Shown here one piece after another: positions 1 to 7,600 of a stretch of 17,648 nt of DNA. A program made the position numbers and the translations under genes. Below the pieces are notes generated by a model, which saw only the letters and a list, made by a program, of their open reading frames with translations, did no database searches and was not told where the DNA came from. This stretch comes from DSWT01 sp035415725 (GTDB lineage Bacteria; Chloroflexota; Anaerolineae; B4-G1; SLSP01), in contig DAOOGN010000091.1 in assembly GCA_035415725.1 (NCBI GenBank), positions 1 to 17,648 on the forward strand. Direction: 5' to 3'. The first letter of the stretch is position 1. Every line of letters begins with the position of its first letter.

Positions 1-52
1 GCCCTCCCCAAAGTCCCGTTCGCCACCTGGCAAAGGTGGCTGAATAGTTACC
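1..52 (+). repeat. Left copy of a perfect 52-bp terminal inverted repeat
   Basis: Positions 1-52 are the exact reverse complement of 17567-17618. Each copy carries an internal hairpin; here the 7-bp arms GCCACCT (22-28) and AGGTGGC (34-40) enclose a 5-nt loop. The identity stops abruptly at position 52. The outer boundary cannot be seen because the window begins here. It could be the end of a dispersed non-coding repeat, a MITE-like element or an IS terminus. No transposase is encoded next to it. Confidence 0.9.
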
Positions 53-92
53 AAAGATTAAAGTGAAAGTCCGTGTTAGCCGTGGCAAAAAC

Positions 93-1181
93 TCAGGCTT
101 GCTGGTTTGCCAGGGGCAACGTCACCGGCTGATGCGTCTCCCCCGAGTGATACGCCGCCAGCACTACCTCCAGGGTCTTGCGGCCCTCTTCGGCAGGGAT
201 GTCGGGGGCGCGTCCGGCCAAGACGGCCTCGGCAAACTTATCGAAATAGAGGCGATAAGCGTCGTCATCTGATTGTTGCGGAAAGGAAAGCCGCGTCCAC
301 TCACCGCGCGTTAACCCTTCAACTTCGTTATCGGTATAGACCAGCAAGGTGTTGTTGTCAAAGACGATTTGCCCGGCGGTCCCGTAAATGCGGTTATCGG
401 AGGCTTTTGTGCCGCGCGCGCCTGCCCTGGATGCGCCCGGCGCGCACGAGGAAGCCAGCCACGTGCCGAGGGCGTCATTGGCGTAACGCAACGTCAGGGT
501 GATGAAATCTTCCACTTCCACGGGGGTGCGGTAAGTGCCGAATTCGGCGAAGACGCGCACGATCTCTTGTCCGGTGATGTAGCGCAGCCGGTAGAAATCG
601 TAGATGTAGTTCATGATCAATACGCCGCCGCCGGATTCAAACTTGGACTGGCGCCACGTCGTCTGCACGCGCCCGGTGTAGCCACCGCTCCAGTAGCTCA
701 ACGGTTTGTCGGCTGCGCCGACCACCTGGGTTGCCATCAGCTCGCCGATGGCGCCCTGCGCGATCAGTTCTTTGGCCTTCGCTGTTGCCGGCTGGTAGCG
801 GACGCTGCCTTCTTTTGACGAACATAACACGCCGGCGTTTTTGCATGCGGCGATGAGAGCATCGGCGTCATTGAGCGTGGTAGCCATCGGCTTTTCGACG
901 ATGACGTGCTTGCCTGCTTGCGCCGCCTGGATGCCCAACGGCACATGCAGATGGTGGGGTGTGGAGATCACGACCGCATCCACGTCGGGGTGGGTCAGCA
1001 CATCCTCAAGAGCGGTAGAACATGGGATGCCAAACGTTCTCGCGTAAGATTCTGCTATAGGCGCCAGGGGGTCCATCCCTACAATCATCTCGGCGTTGGC
1101 GGTTTGCCGGAGCACGGGGCCGGTAGATTTATAGGCGATTTCACCCAGGCCGATCAGTCCAAATCGCAATTTCCTTGACAT
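93..1181 (-). CDS. Gfo/Idh/MocA-family NAD(P)-dependent oxidoreductase
   Basis: This 362-residue protein has the two-domain layout of the Gfo/Idh/MocA family, cytosolic enzymes that usually oxidise or reduce sugars, inositols or related polyols with NAD(P). The N-terminal Rossmann fold shows GLGEIA at residues 11-16, and the family EKP motif is at 96-98 with the catalytic lysine K97. The C-terminal sheet domain starts near residue 125. At the position where most members have G-x-H-x-x-D after the GGG turn (184-186), this one has Tyr194 in place of His, so catalysis may be altered. I chose the ATG at 1181 because GAGGAG lies about six bases upstream and the fold starts right after it; the longer frame to 1250 adds 23 residues unlike the family. 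It lies 65 bases downstream of the zincin-like gene and is probably co-transcribed with it. The substrate cannot be deduced. Confidence 0.88.
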   Translation of the reverse strand: MSRKLRFGLIGLGEIAYKSTGPVLRQTANAEMIVGMDPLAPIAESYARTFGIPCSTALEDVLTHPDVDAVVISTPHHLHVPLGIQAAQAGKHVIVEKPMATTLNDADALIAACKNAGVLCSSKEGSVRYQPATAKAKELIAQGAIGELMATQVVGAADKPLSYWSGGYTGRVQTTWRQSKFESGGGVLIMNYIYDFYRLRYITGQEIVRVFAEFGTYRTPVEVEDFITLTLRYANDALGTWLASSCAPGASRAGARGTKASDNRIYGTAGQIVFDNNTLLVYTDNEVEGLTRGEWTRLSFPQQSDDDAYRLYFDKFAEAVLAGRAPDIPAEEGRKTLEVVLAAYHSGETHQPVTLPLANQQA

Positions 1182-1246
1182 TATTCTCCTCGAAAAATAG
1201 TTGAAGATTGAAGTTGAAAGTCCATTAGAATCCGTTGACCAATTTT

Positions 1247-1879
1247 TCACTCTCGGCGCTGTGTTGTAGGTTCGGGCACACTCCGTGTGTTCTCGTCCGG
1301 CATAAACACGCGCATCCCGTCTTGCTCATCCACGATGTAGGCGCACGCCGGATACTTCAGAGCGACGCGCACCAGCCACATGTCCCCCACCGCCCCGCCG
1401 ACGTTGACAGCCGCACACAAGGCGATCAGCCGGAGCAACCAGCCGGGCAGTGGCAGCATGAGCAACGCGCCGCCGAGTATGCTGATGCCCACCAGCGGCG
1501 CCAGGGCGATGACGAGATAGGCGTTGCGGCGGAAGGCGTAGTTGGGCGCGGTGGCGTAGAACATCATCTGTTGCCACATAACGCCATACTGGGGGCGCGC
1601 CCCATAGGCTTTGAGGGCGAGGCCGTGGACGAATTCGTGTAGCACCAGCACCAGGGCTACTGCCAGCACGACGAGCACTGCCATCAGGCCGGAATGCAGG
1701 GTATGATGAAGGGCGGGGGACTGCCATAAACGGGCCCAAGCCATAAAAACGCCGCCCATCACCAGCATCAGCACCAGTCCGGCCACATTCAGGGTGACCA
1801 GTAACTTATGGTGATGGGATAATTTCCAGTACAGAACTTCTTGATATGCATCGGGTACGTTGACAGGGGGAATAGACAT
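1247..1879 (-). CDS. Putative intramembrane zincin metallopeptidase (DUF3267-like)
   Basis: This is a 210-residue integral membrane protein. Hydrophobic segments lie near residues 27-47, 64-80, 120-142 and 148-165. The HExxH zinc motif HEFVH is at 81-85, at the end of the second segment, and a Gly-Asp pair (165-166) in the last segment could supply the third metal ligand. This layout matches the DUF3267 putative zincin family, related in fold to site-2-type membrane proteases. The substrate is unknown. The ATG at 1879 is preferred: GGAGG lies eight bases upstream, and an upstream in-frame ATG at 1942 would lie before the predicted transcription start. It is the first gene of a likely two-gene minus-strand unit with the oxidoreductase at 93-1181, with no obvious functional link between the two. 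Confidence 0.8.
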   Translation of the reverse strand: MSIPPVNVPDAYQEVLYWKLSHHHKLLVTLNVAGLVLMLVMGGVFMAWARLWQSPALHHTLHSGLMAVLVVLAVALVLVLHEFVHGLALKAYGARPQYGVMWQQMMFYATAPNYAFRRNAYLVIALAPLVGISILGGALLMLPLPGWLLRLIALCAAVNVGGAVGDMWLVRVALKYPACAYIVDEQDGMRVFMPDENTRSVPEPTTQRRE

Positions 1880-1930
1880 TGAGTGAGCCTCCTGCTCATA
1901 GTGAATATAGAAATGTGCGTCAGTGGGGTC

Positions 1931-1958
1931 ATTATAGGCCAAGCAAGCAGATGATCAA
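1931..1958 (-). promoter_or_regulatory. Sigma-70-type promoter for the zincin/oxidoreductase pair
   Basis: Reading the minus strand, TTGATC (1958-1953) and a perfect TATAAT (1936-1931) are separated by 16 bases. The start would be near 1924, giving about 45 bases of leader before the ATG at 1879. Confidence 0.6.
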
Positions 1959-2009
1959 GCCAAAGCTCCGGTTACGAGGGCGTATGTCCATAGCTGAACT
2001 GCGAGTATG

Positions 2010-2037
2010 TTGACCGTTCGACATCCTGTGTTATGAT
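2010..2037 (+). promoter_or_regulatory. Extended -10 promoter for deoC
   Basis: TTGACC (2010-2015) and TATGAT (2032-2037) are 16 bases apart, and the -10 is preceded by TGT, forming an extended -10 box. The start would be near 2044, about 65 bases before the deoC ATG. It diverges from the promoter at 1931-1958. Confidence 0.65.
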
Positions 2038-2108
2038 CAAGGCGTCGGGCGGGGTACAAACGCCGTCAGGTGAATGGCCCCTGCGCCTTACCATGTGAGG
2101 AGGAAAAA

Positions 2109-2858
2109 ATGGATTACACCTATTTAGACATAGCTAAGATGATTGATCATTCTCTGCTCAATCCAACGATGGATGTAGCGACGCTGGAACAAGGCATCAT
2201 GGTTGGCCTGGCCTACGATGCGGCAAGCGTTTGCATTATGCCTTACTATCTCAAACGCTGCGCGCAACGGCTCCACGGCTCCACCGTCAAGGCGAGCGCG
2301 ACCATCGGTTTCCCGCATGGCGTGCACACCACGGCGATCAAGGTTGCCGAAGCGGAACAGGCGCTGGCAGACGGTGGGCAAGAGCTGGACATGGTCGTCA
2401 ACATCAGCAAAGTGCTCAGCGGCGATTGGGACTACGTGCGGGCAGAAATCAAGGCGGTGGTGGACGTGACGCACGCGGCAGGTCAGAAGGTAAAGGTGAT
2501 CTTCGAAAATTGCTATCTCGAGGATGAACACAAGATCAAACTGTGCCAAATCTGCGGCGAGGTAGGCGCAGATTGGGTCAAGACCTCGACGGGATATGGA
2601 AGCGGTGGGGCGACGCTCGCTGATGTCAAGCTCATGCGTGCTCATTCACCTGCGCATGTCCAGGTAAAAGCCGCGGGCGGCGTTCGCACCCTTGACCAAC
2701 TGCTCGACATGCGTGCAGCAGGCGTCACCCGCGTGGGGGCGTCGGCGACGGTGAAAATCCTGGATGAGTGCCGCGCGCGCTTGGGGCTGGAACCGCTCCG
2801 CATTGCCGATAAGAGCATCCCGCTCGATCCCGGATATAGTCAGGGCCTTTCCAGATGA
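2109..2858 (+). CDS. deoC: Deoxyribose-phosphate aldolase
   Basis: DeoC is a cytosolic class I aldolase that cleaves 2-deoxyribose 5-phosphate to glyceraldehyde 3-phosphate and acetaldehyde in deoxynucleoside catabolism. The 249-residue protein has the normal length for the short bacterial form. Visible motifs are DHSLLNP (13-19) near the N-terminus, ELDMV with Asp94, VKTSTGYG (157-164) with the Schiff-base lysine K158, and KAAGG (187-191) with the second active-site lysine K187. These correspond to Asp102, Lys167 and Lys201 of the E. coli enzyme. The ATG at 2109 is used because a strong AGGAGG lies about five bases upstream; the open frame extends 13 codons further but those residues do not resemble the family. 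The gene stands alone with its own promoter. No other nucleoside catabolism gene is in view, so its role beside the oxidoreductases is unclear. Confidence 0.95.
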   Translation: MDYTYLDIAKMIDHSLLNPTMDVATLEQGIMVGLAYDAASVCIMPYYLKRCAQRLHGSTVKASATIGFPHGVHTTAIKVAEAEQALADGGQELDMVVNISKVLSGDWDYVRAEIKAVVDVTHAAGQKVKVIFENCYLEDEHKIKLCQICGEVGADWVKTSTGYGSGGATLADVKLMRAHSPAHVQVKAAGGVRTLDQLLDMRAAGVTRVGASATVKILDECRARLGLEPLRIADKSIPLDPGYSQGLSR

Positions 2859-2958
2859 AGCTACGGTGAATGAAGCCTGGCCTGACGCCTGGTGATACAG
2901 TTGACAGAGATCCGGTCTGGCAAGCAAGCGGGAGTGGCCCAGGCCTGATACACGCTAT

Positions 2959-3041
2959 GGCGGGCTAACCATGCGCTCCCGGCGCCTGTTTCCTTGCTGC
3001 GCTCAGGAGCAGCGGCTGAGCTTCGGTGCCGTTAGCCCGCC
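2959..3041 (-). other. Integron attC-like inverted repeat overlapping the end of the membrane-protein gene
   Basis: An 11-bp perfect inverted repeat (2959-2969 and 3031-3041) brackets 61 bases. Read on the minus strand it begins GGGCTAAC and ends GTTAGCCC, as inverse-core and core boxes of an attC site would. Between them are an inner GCTC (in AGCTCAG) and a later GGGAGC, which could be L-type boxes with unequal unpaired spacers. The total of 83 bases is within the usual attC range, and the stop codon of the gene at 3032-3820 lies in the TAAC of the first box, as is common in gene cassettes. The R box GTTAGCC departs from GTTRRRY at one position. It could instead be a structured transcript end. 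No integrase gene is present. Confidence 0.4.
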
Positions 3042-3820
3042 GATTGCTTTTTGTGGACTCGCGGTAAGATGAGCGCGTATATAGAAATGATGAGTAATGG
3101 CAGGTGCAAGAATCCCATCCAGCGCGATTCCGGACTTAACCAATAGGTGAGGTTAAATACCCCATACAACAAGCCGTTGAACGCCGTTATCCGATAGGCC
3201 AGCATATTGACCTGCGGATAAAACAAAATCAACAAGAACAAAAAGACCGGTGTGGTGAGACAAAAGGTCAACCCGTAATCCGGCGAAGTCAGCAGCAGGA
3301 GGGGGTTGAAATCCGGTTGCACCCCGCTCTCAGAAGCGACATACGGCGCCCAAAACGCCAAAAGTGCCAGGGGCAGTAACAAGAGATGTTGCCAGGAGAT
3401 GGACCGAAAGGAAGCCTGCAGTTCATTGCGAAAGGCAACGATCAGCCAAATCAGCCCCAGCACACCATACATAATCATTCCACCTGTGTGCAGGACAAAG
3501 CCATATTGTGCGGTTGTCCCCATCGTCTGCACCAGCGCGATGATCAGGTAATTCACCCCCATATAACCGGCCCAAACACGTCCCATCTTCGCCGGTTGCC
3601 AAACCGTCAGGGCAACCATCAAGAGGGTCAAGACGTGAAAAATCGGGGCATAGGCTTCATAGGGAGTGGTCACTACCATCAGAAGTTTTACAATCACATC
3701 CTGGGTTTCTTGGGGAGCATACGGCTTCTCAGTGTAGAGCGGCAACATGCTGATAATGAAAAAGACAATGTAGAGGACTGGATACAGCCATTTACGTTGT
3801 TTAACGGATGGATGGTTCAT
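3032..3820 (-). CDS. Polytopic membrane protein of unknown function
   Basis: I do not recognise the family. The 262-residue protein is strongly hydrophobic with about eight predicted membrane segments (roughly residues 12-29, 57-74, 82-99, 108-130, 144-162, 185-201, 210-228 and 235-253), a basic N-terminus (KQRK, 7-10) and a short basic C-terminal tail (RVHKKQSAG). No nucleotide-binding, metal-binding or transporter signature is evident. The ATG at 3820 is supported by GGAGG about nine bases upstream. The gene is isolated: deoC lies downstream on the other strand, and a gene-free hairpin-rich stretch lies upstream. Its stop codon is embedded in an attC-like inverted repeat and a GTTAG-containing hairpin sits about 40 bases before its start, so it may be a mobile cassette gene; that is inference. 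Confidence 0.7.
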   Translation of the reverse strand: MNHPSVKQRKWLYPVLYIVFFIISMLPLYTEKPYAPQETQDVIVKLLMVVTTPYEAYAPIFHVLTLLMVALTVWQPAKMGRVWAGYMGVNYLIIALVQTMGTTAQYGFVLHTGGMIMYGVLGLIWLIVAFRNELQASFRSISWQHLLLLPLALLAFWAPYVASESGVQPDFNPLLLLTSPDYGLTFCLTTPVFLFLLILFYPQVNMLAYRITAFNGLLYGVFNLTYWLSPESRWMGFLHLPLLIISIYALILPRVHKKQSAG

Positions 3821-4264
3821 GATAATACACCTCCAATAGGTTTGACAATGAGTGGCACTAACGGCTGGCGTTAGCCGCCGACAGCAGCGACATCACGTGC
3901 AAGTGCGTATGGAGCATATTGTCCGGGGTGTTACTGGCGACAGACAAGTCTATTGCTCACGGCCATAATCTTTCAAATCTCGTCACTGCTCAGTCTGACG
4001 CTAACTATCCAGACGGCTATGGATTAACGTTGGTGATCCGTCGCTTTCGCCTCTCCCCCGGCCTTCTCTCCGGCGTTTCCGCTGGGAGAAGAGAAAAATA
4101 GGGGTTTTTTGCAGGCGGGCGCAGCCCGCCTGCAAAAAACCCCAAAAAAGTCCCTTTCCCCTGCGCCAACGCGGTGGGAAGGGGATAGGGGTAACAGTTG
4201 ATCATATGACCCAATTTGATTCTTAATCTTCAGCTAACCAACACACCCAGGTTCAACGTCTGGC
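3821..4264. other. Gene-free, hairpin-rich intergenic stretch
   Basis: No convincing coding sequence lies here. It holds a small hairpin CTAACG-GCTGG-CGTTAG (3858-3874), then unremarkable sequence to about 4045, then three consecutive hairpins: an imperfect one around 4060-4092, the perfect 20-bp stem at 4101-4143, and an imperfect pyrimidine/purine one around 4150-4180. The triple-hairpin block resembles a non-coding dispersed repeat more than a single terminator. Confidence 0.6.
4101..4143 (-). terminator. Perfect 20-bp hairpin, likely terminator for the AIM24 gene
   Basis: Positions 4101-4120 and 4124-4143 are perfect complements around a 3-nt loop. Read on the minus strand, the stem is followed by TATTTTTC, giving an intrinsic-terminator shape about 120 bases after the AIM24 stop. 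The stem also contains runs of A and T at its base, so it could work in both directions. Part of a dispersed repeat is an alternative. Confidence 0.5.
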
Positions 4265-4948
4265 CTACTGACTGCTTTTAGAGGCACTCACCAGCGTCCG
4301 TAAATCCTTCATTTGACTGGCGAAGAAGGCATCGCGGCGGCCCGCCGGCGCGATCAACACCTTGCCGGTGCCGGTGAACGTATTGACCAGACCTTCGCCG
4401 GAAATGGCCGTGCCGAACAGACCTTTGCTGGCCTTTTCGATCTTGAATTCCAAATTGCCGGTTCTGGCGACGGCAAACGACCCATCCACCACCAACTTCG
4501 AGTTGTTCAGCTCGATGGTTTCCAGCGGCCCCAGCGACGTGATGATGACTTTCCCCCTGCCGGACACTTTGGTCTGGAAGAACCCTTCACCGGAGAACAT
4601 CCCGGATAACGCTTTGTTGGTGAATACGCTCACGTCAACGCTCATTTCGGAAGCGTAATACGCGCCCCGGTCGAGGATCCACTCTTCACCGTTCAACTCC
4701 ATGATGGTGAAATCGCCATACGACGGCTCAAGAAACAGTTGCCCTGTTCCGCGATAGACCGGTCGCACGACCGATTCGGCAGAAACCAGCGACTTGAGAA
4801 ATCCACCGGCGGAAGGAGCTTTCGCTTCCATCGTGATGTTGCCGAGCATATAGTACATCGCGCCGGCTTCAGTGCGCACGGCATCGTTGTTTAGCTCTAT
4901 TTTGACGATGCGGAGCAGTTCTTTGGTTTGTACTTCAAACGTGACCAT
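4265..4948 (-). CDS. AIM24 family protein (TIGR00266-like)
   Basis: This 227-residue protein is rich in short beta strands and glycine turns and matches the AIM24 family, named after a yeast mitochondrial inner-membrane protein. Bacterial members have no firmly established function. Recognisable parts are the early segment around DAVRTEAGAMYYM, the middle FLEPSYGDFTIMEL with the DRGAYYA strand, the repeated GxGxFxTKVSGRGKV turn, and the terminal FTGTGKVLIAP. No signal peptide or membrane segment is present. The start at 4948 is preferred to the ATG six bases upstream because AAAGGAG then has six bases of spacing; the open frame continues to 5140, but that extension runs through the promoter. 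It is a single-gene unit, divergent from the two oxidoreductases at 5240-7518. Confidence 0.88.
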   Translation of the reverse strand: MVTFEVQTKELLRIVKIELNNDAVRTEAGAMYYMLGNITMEAKAPSAGGFLKSLVSAESVVRPVYRGTGQLFLEPSYGDFTIMELNGEEWILDRGAYYASEMSVDVSVFTNKALSGMFSGEGFFQTKVSGRGKVIITSLGPLETIELNNSKLVVDGSFAVARTGNLEFKIEKASKGLFGTAISGEGLVNTFTGTGKVLIAPAGRRDAFFASQMKDLRTLVSASKSSQ

Positions 4949-5017
4949 TTGCATCTCCTTTGGCTTTGATAGGATTAAAAAACTGTCTTTGGGGGAAAAG
5001 AATTCACACCCATCTCT

Positions 5018-5046
5018 ACTATAGCACCGGGTCAGAAAGAGGTCAA
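5018..5046 (-). promoter_or_regulatory. Sigma-70-type promoter for the AIM24 gene
   Basis: Read on the minus strand, TTGACC (5046-5041) and TATAGT (5023-5018) are separated by an optimal 17 bases. The start would be near 5011, leaving about 60 bases of leader. Its position argues against using the ATG at 5140. Confidence 0.65.
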
Positions 5047-5179
5047 TAGCTATGAAGGCGGGCGGGAAGACAATGAACGGGTTCTGCCGCCGCAGGCGCA
5101 CTTGAATGGCTGTGGGCGGGCACGGTCGGAGACCAGCCACAGCAGTTTCCCATCATGAGCACTCTATCCCCTGCGCCGC

Positions 5180-5207
5180 TTGCATTTTGAACGCAGTGGA
5201 GAATAAT
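5180..5207 (+). promoter_or_regulatory. Possible promoter for the tandem oxidoreductases
   Basis: TTGCAT (5180-5185) and AATAAT (5202-5207) are separated by 16 bases, each a partial match. It lies about 30 bases before the first ATG at 5240. It is the best candidate seen in the divergent spacer but weak. Confidence 0.35.
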
Positions 5208-5239
5208 GGAGGATGTTGATACTTTCCCTGGAGGCAGTC

Positions 5240-6268
5240 ATGAAACTCTGTATGATCGGCCATCGAGGTGGTCACGACAAATTCGTGTGGGATGGACTGG
5301 CGCGGATGCCTCATGTGCGGGTAGTGGGGATTTCAGCCGGGACACCAGAGGATGACGTCGCTGCGTTGCAGACGCACTGCGAGGCGCTGGGTTTCACGCC
5401 GGAGGTCTTTGTCGACTACCGGCAGATGTTGGATCAACTGCAACCCGACGTGGTCAGCGTCTGCGGACCCTTTGAGCTGCACGCGGAAATGGCGGCGGAG
5501 GCGCTGCGACGCGGCATCCACGTCATCTGCGAGAAACCCGTCGCCCTCACCCTGGAGCAACTGGCGATGTTGCGCACCGTTTACACCGCCGCCCGAACGA
5601 AGTTTCAGGGGTGGTACGCCGGCGGTCTTCATTTCGCGGCGTTCATGAACCTGCGCTACGATCCGGCCTTCTATACCGCGTGGCGGGCCGTGCGCGACGG
5701 CGCTATCGGCAAGGTACGCCTGATCAACACGCAGAAGTCTTACAAATTAGGCCACCGCGAGGCTTACTATCAAGACCGGGCAACCTACGGTGGCACAATC
5801 CCCTGGGTCGGTGTTCACGCCTTCGATTGGATTTACTGGTTCAGCGGTGAAACGTTCACCTCCGTCTACGCGACACATTCGGCGCAGGATAACCAGGGCA
5901 ACGGCTCGATGGAGATGTCAGCACTGTGCCACGTCACCCTGAGCCACGAGGTCTTCGCCTCCGCCAGCATCGATTTTCTGCGTCCGGCGACCGCTCCCAC
6001 CCACGGCGACGACCGCGTGCGTGTGATGGGGACCGCCGGCGCGATTGAAGTGCGCGGCGGACAGGTCTACCTGATCAACGCTACAACGGAAGGCGAGGTT
6101 GAGTTGCCGGTCGCCTGTGAGCGACAACTCTTCCAGGATTTCGTGGAGCACATCGAAGGCCAGACCACGGCGCTGCTCAGCGCCGACGACGTTTTCGCCG
6201 TCACCGAGGCCTGCTTGCTCGCCCGTCAATCGGCGGACGAAGGCCGTGTTATTACGTTTGGCGGCTAA
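5240..6268 (+). CDS. Gfo/Idh/MocA-family oxidoreductase (first of a tandem pair)
   Basis: This 342-residue protein has a Rossmann domain followed by a Gfo/Idh C-terminal sheet domain. The EKP motif is at 98-100 with Lys99, and GVHAFDWIYW (191-200) holds the usual His193 and Asp196 pair, so the catalytic set looks intact. The glycine-rich loop is unusual: IGHRGGHD (6-13) replaces the common GxGxxG/A, so the cofactor phosphate contact may differ. The ATG at 5240 follows GGAGG with five bases of spacing. An in-frame ATG at 5213 would need initiation without a clear ribosome site. The next gene starts 20 bases after the stop, so the two are almost certainly co-transcribed and may act in one sugar or polyol pathway. 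The substrate is not deducible. Confidence 0.88.
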   Translation: MKLCMIGHRGGHDKFVWDGLARMPHVRVVGISAGTPEDDVAALQTHCEALGFTPEVFVDYRQMLDQLQPDVVSVCGPFELHAEMAAEALRRGIHVICEKPVALTLEQLAMLRTVYTAARTKFQGWYAGGLHFAAFMNLRYDPAFYTAWRAVRDGAIGKVRLINTQKSYKLGHREAYYQDRATYGGTIPWVGVHAFDWIYWFSGETFTSVYATHSAQDNQGNGSMEMSALCHVTLSHEVFASASIDFLRPATAPTHGDDRVRVMGTAGAIEVRGGQVYLINATTEGEVELPVACERQLFQDFVEHIEGQTTALLSADDVFAVTEACLLARQSADEGRVITFGG

Positions 6269-6288
6269 CTGAAAGGGGAAATCGCTCG

Positions 6289-7518
6289 ATGAAAAAAGAA
6301 GTGACTGTGGTCATGGTGGCCCTGGGGGGCTATGGCAATTTGTATCTGGCGGAACTGTTTCACGCCGCAGGCCATAACGCCCGTTTCGTCGCCGGCGTTG
6401 ACCCCAACCCGGTAGGCTGTCGGTATCTGGATGCCTTCAAGGAGACCGGCATCCCGATCTATCCAGACCTGGACAGCTTCTACGCCGCAGCGGATGCCGA
6501 CCTGGTAATGCTCGCGCCGCCGATTCACCTGCACCTGCCGTTCACACTGACGGCGCTGGCGCACGGTTCTCACGTCTTATGCGAGAAGCCGGTGGCGGCG
6601 ACGGTGCAGGATGCCCGGCAGATGGCAGAGGCAGAGCGCGTAGCGGGCAAATTTGTCGGCATCGGCTATCAATGGTCGTATTCGGCGGCGATTCAGGCGC
6701 TCAAACGCGACGTGATGGACGGCGTGTTGGGCCGTCCACTGCGGCTGCGGACGAAAGTTTTCTGGCCGCGTGGTACGGCGTATTATAGCCGCAACAATTG
6801 GGCCGCGAAGCTTAAATCCCCCGGCGGTGACTGGATCCTCGACAGCCCGGCCCACAATGCGACGGCGCATTACCTGCACAACTGCTTCTACATCCTCGGC
6901 GCGACGCGCGAGACGAGCGCATGGCCCGTGGACGTGCAGGCCGAACTCTACCGCGCCAATCCCATTGAGAACTACGACACGGCCGCCATCCGCTGTCACA
7001 CCGCTGCCGGCGTCGAGATTCTATTCTACACGGCGCATCCTGTCCCCAACAACATTGGCCCGATTTTCAGTTACGAATTTGAGAACGCGACCGTCGAATA
7101 CGAGGCCTACCGTGAATCGGTGCTGGCTCATTTCTGCGATGGCCGTGTGAAAGACTACGGCAATCCGTATGCCAACCAGATGGACAAGATATGGCAAGCG
7201 GTGGAAGCGGTGCGCACCGGCGCACCGCTGGCGTGTGGGATCGAGGCGGCGACACCGCAGGTGTTGTGCATCAACGGCGCGCAGGAGTCGAGGTGGAAAA
7301 TCGCCACCTTCCCACAAGAGATACTGAACATACGTTTGGATGAAGAAAGAGGCGACCACCTCACCTGGGTCGGAGGATTGCAGGAAGCGTTGGAAACCTG
7401 TTTCGAGCGTGGCCTGTTGCCTTCCGAAGTCGGCGCGTACCCGTGGGCCAAACCCGGCGAGCTTATCGACTTACGCGATTACCGCAAGTTCCCGGCGTTT
7501 CACGACGCAGAGGCGTGA
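6289..7518 (+). CDS. Gfo/Idh/MocA-family oxidoreductase (second of a tandem pair)
   Basis: At 409 residues this protein is longer than its neighbour because of a C-terminal extension beyond about residue 330. The Rossmann loop is ALGGYGN (11-17), followed by VDPNP (37-41) at the end of the second strand. The EKP motif is at 99-101 with Lys100. The segment after the Gly-Gly turn, DSPAHNAT (185-192), keeps His189, but the Asp usually three residues later is Thr192. The C-terminal tail around WVGGLQEALETCFERGLLPSE resembles the ends of some carbohydrate-linked members of the family. The ATG at 6289 follows a purine-rich GAAAGGGGAAA at somewhat long spacing. The gene ends just before the ilv promoter, with no obvious terminator in between, so some read-through into the attenuator is conceivable. 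Confidence 0.86.
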   Translation: MKKEVTVVMVALGGYGNLYLAELFHAAGHNARFVAGVDPNPVGCRYLDAFKETGIPIYPDLDSFYAAADADLVMLAPPIHLHLPFTLTALAHGSHVLCEKPVAATVQDARQMAEAERVAGKFVGIGYQWSYSAAIQALKRDVMDGVLGRPLRLRTKVFWPRGTAYYSRNNWAAKLKSPGGDWILDSPAHNATAHYLHNCFYILGATRETSAWPVDVQAELYRANPIENYDTAAIRCHTAAGVEILFYTAHPVPNNIGPIFSYEFENATVEYEAYRESVLAHFCDGRVKDYGNPYANQMDKIWQAVEAVRTGAPLACGIEAATPQVLCINGAQESRWKIATFPQEILNIRLDEERGDHLTWVGGLQEALETCFERGLLPSEVGAYPWAKPGELIDLRDYRKFPAFHDAEA

Positions 7519-7543
7519 TATTTGTCACCCGAATTATTGCCAT

Positions 7544-7571
7544 TTGACATATTTCGAATCTGTTGTAAAAT
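7544..7571 (+). promoter_or_regulatory. Promoter of the ilv-leu operon
   Basis: A consensus TTGACA (7544-7549) and TAAAAT (7566-7571) are separated by 16 bases. Transcription would begin near 7578, about 23 bases before the leader ORF. It is the strongest -35 hexamer seen in the window and sits just after the stop of the preceding oxidoreductase gene. Confidence 0.65.
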
Positions 7572-7600
7572 CTAAGCTAATTAGATTGAAGTCGGAATCG

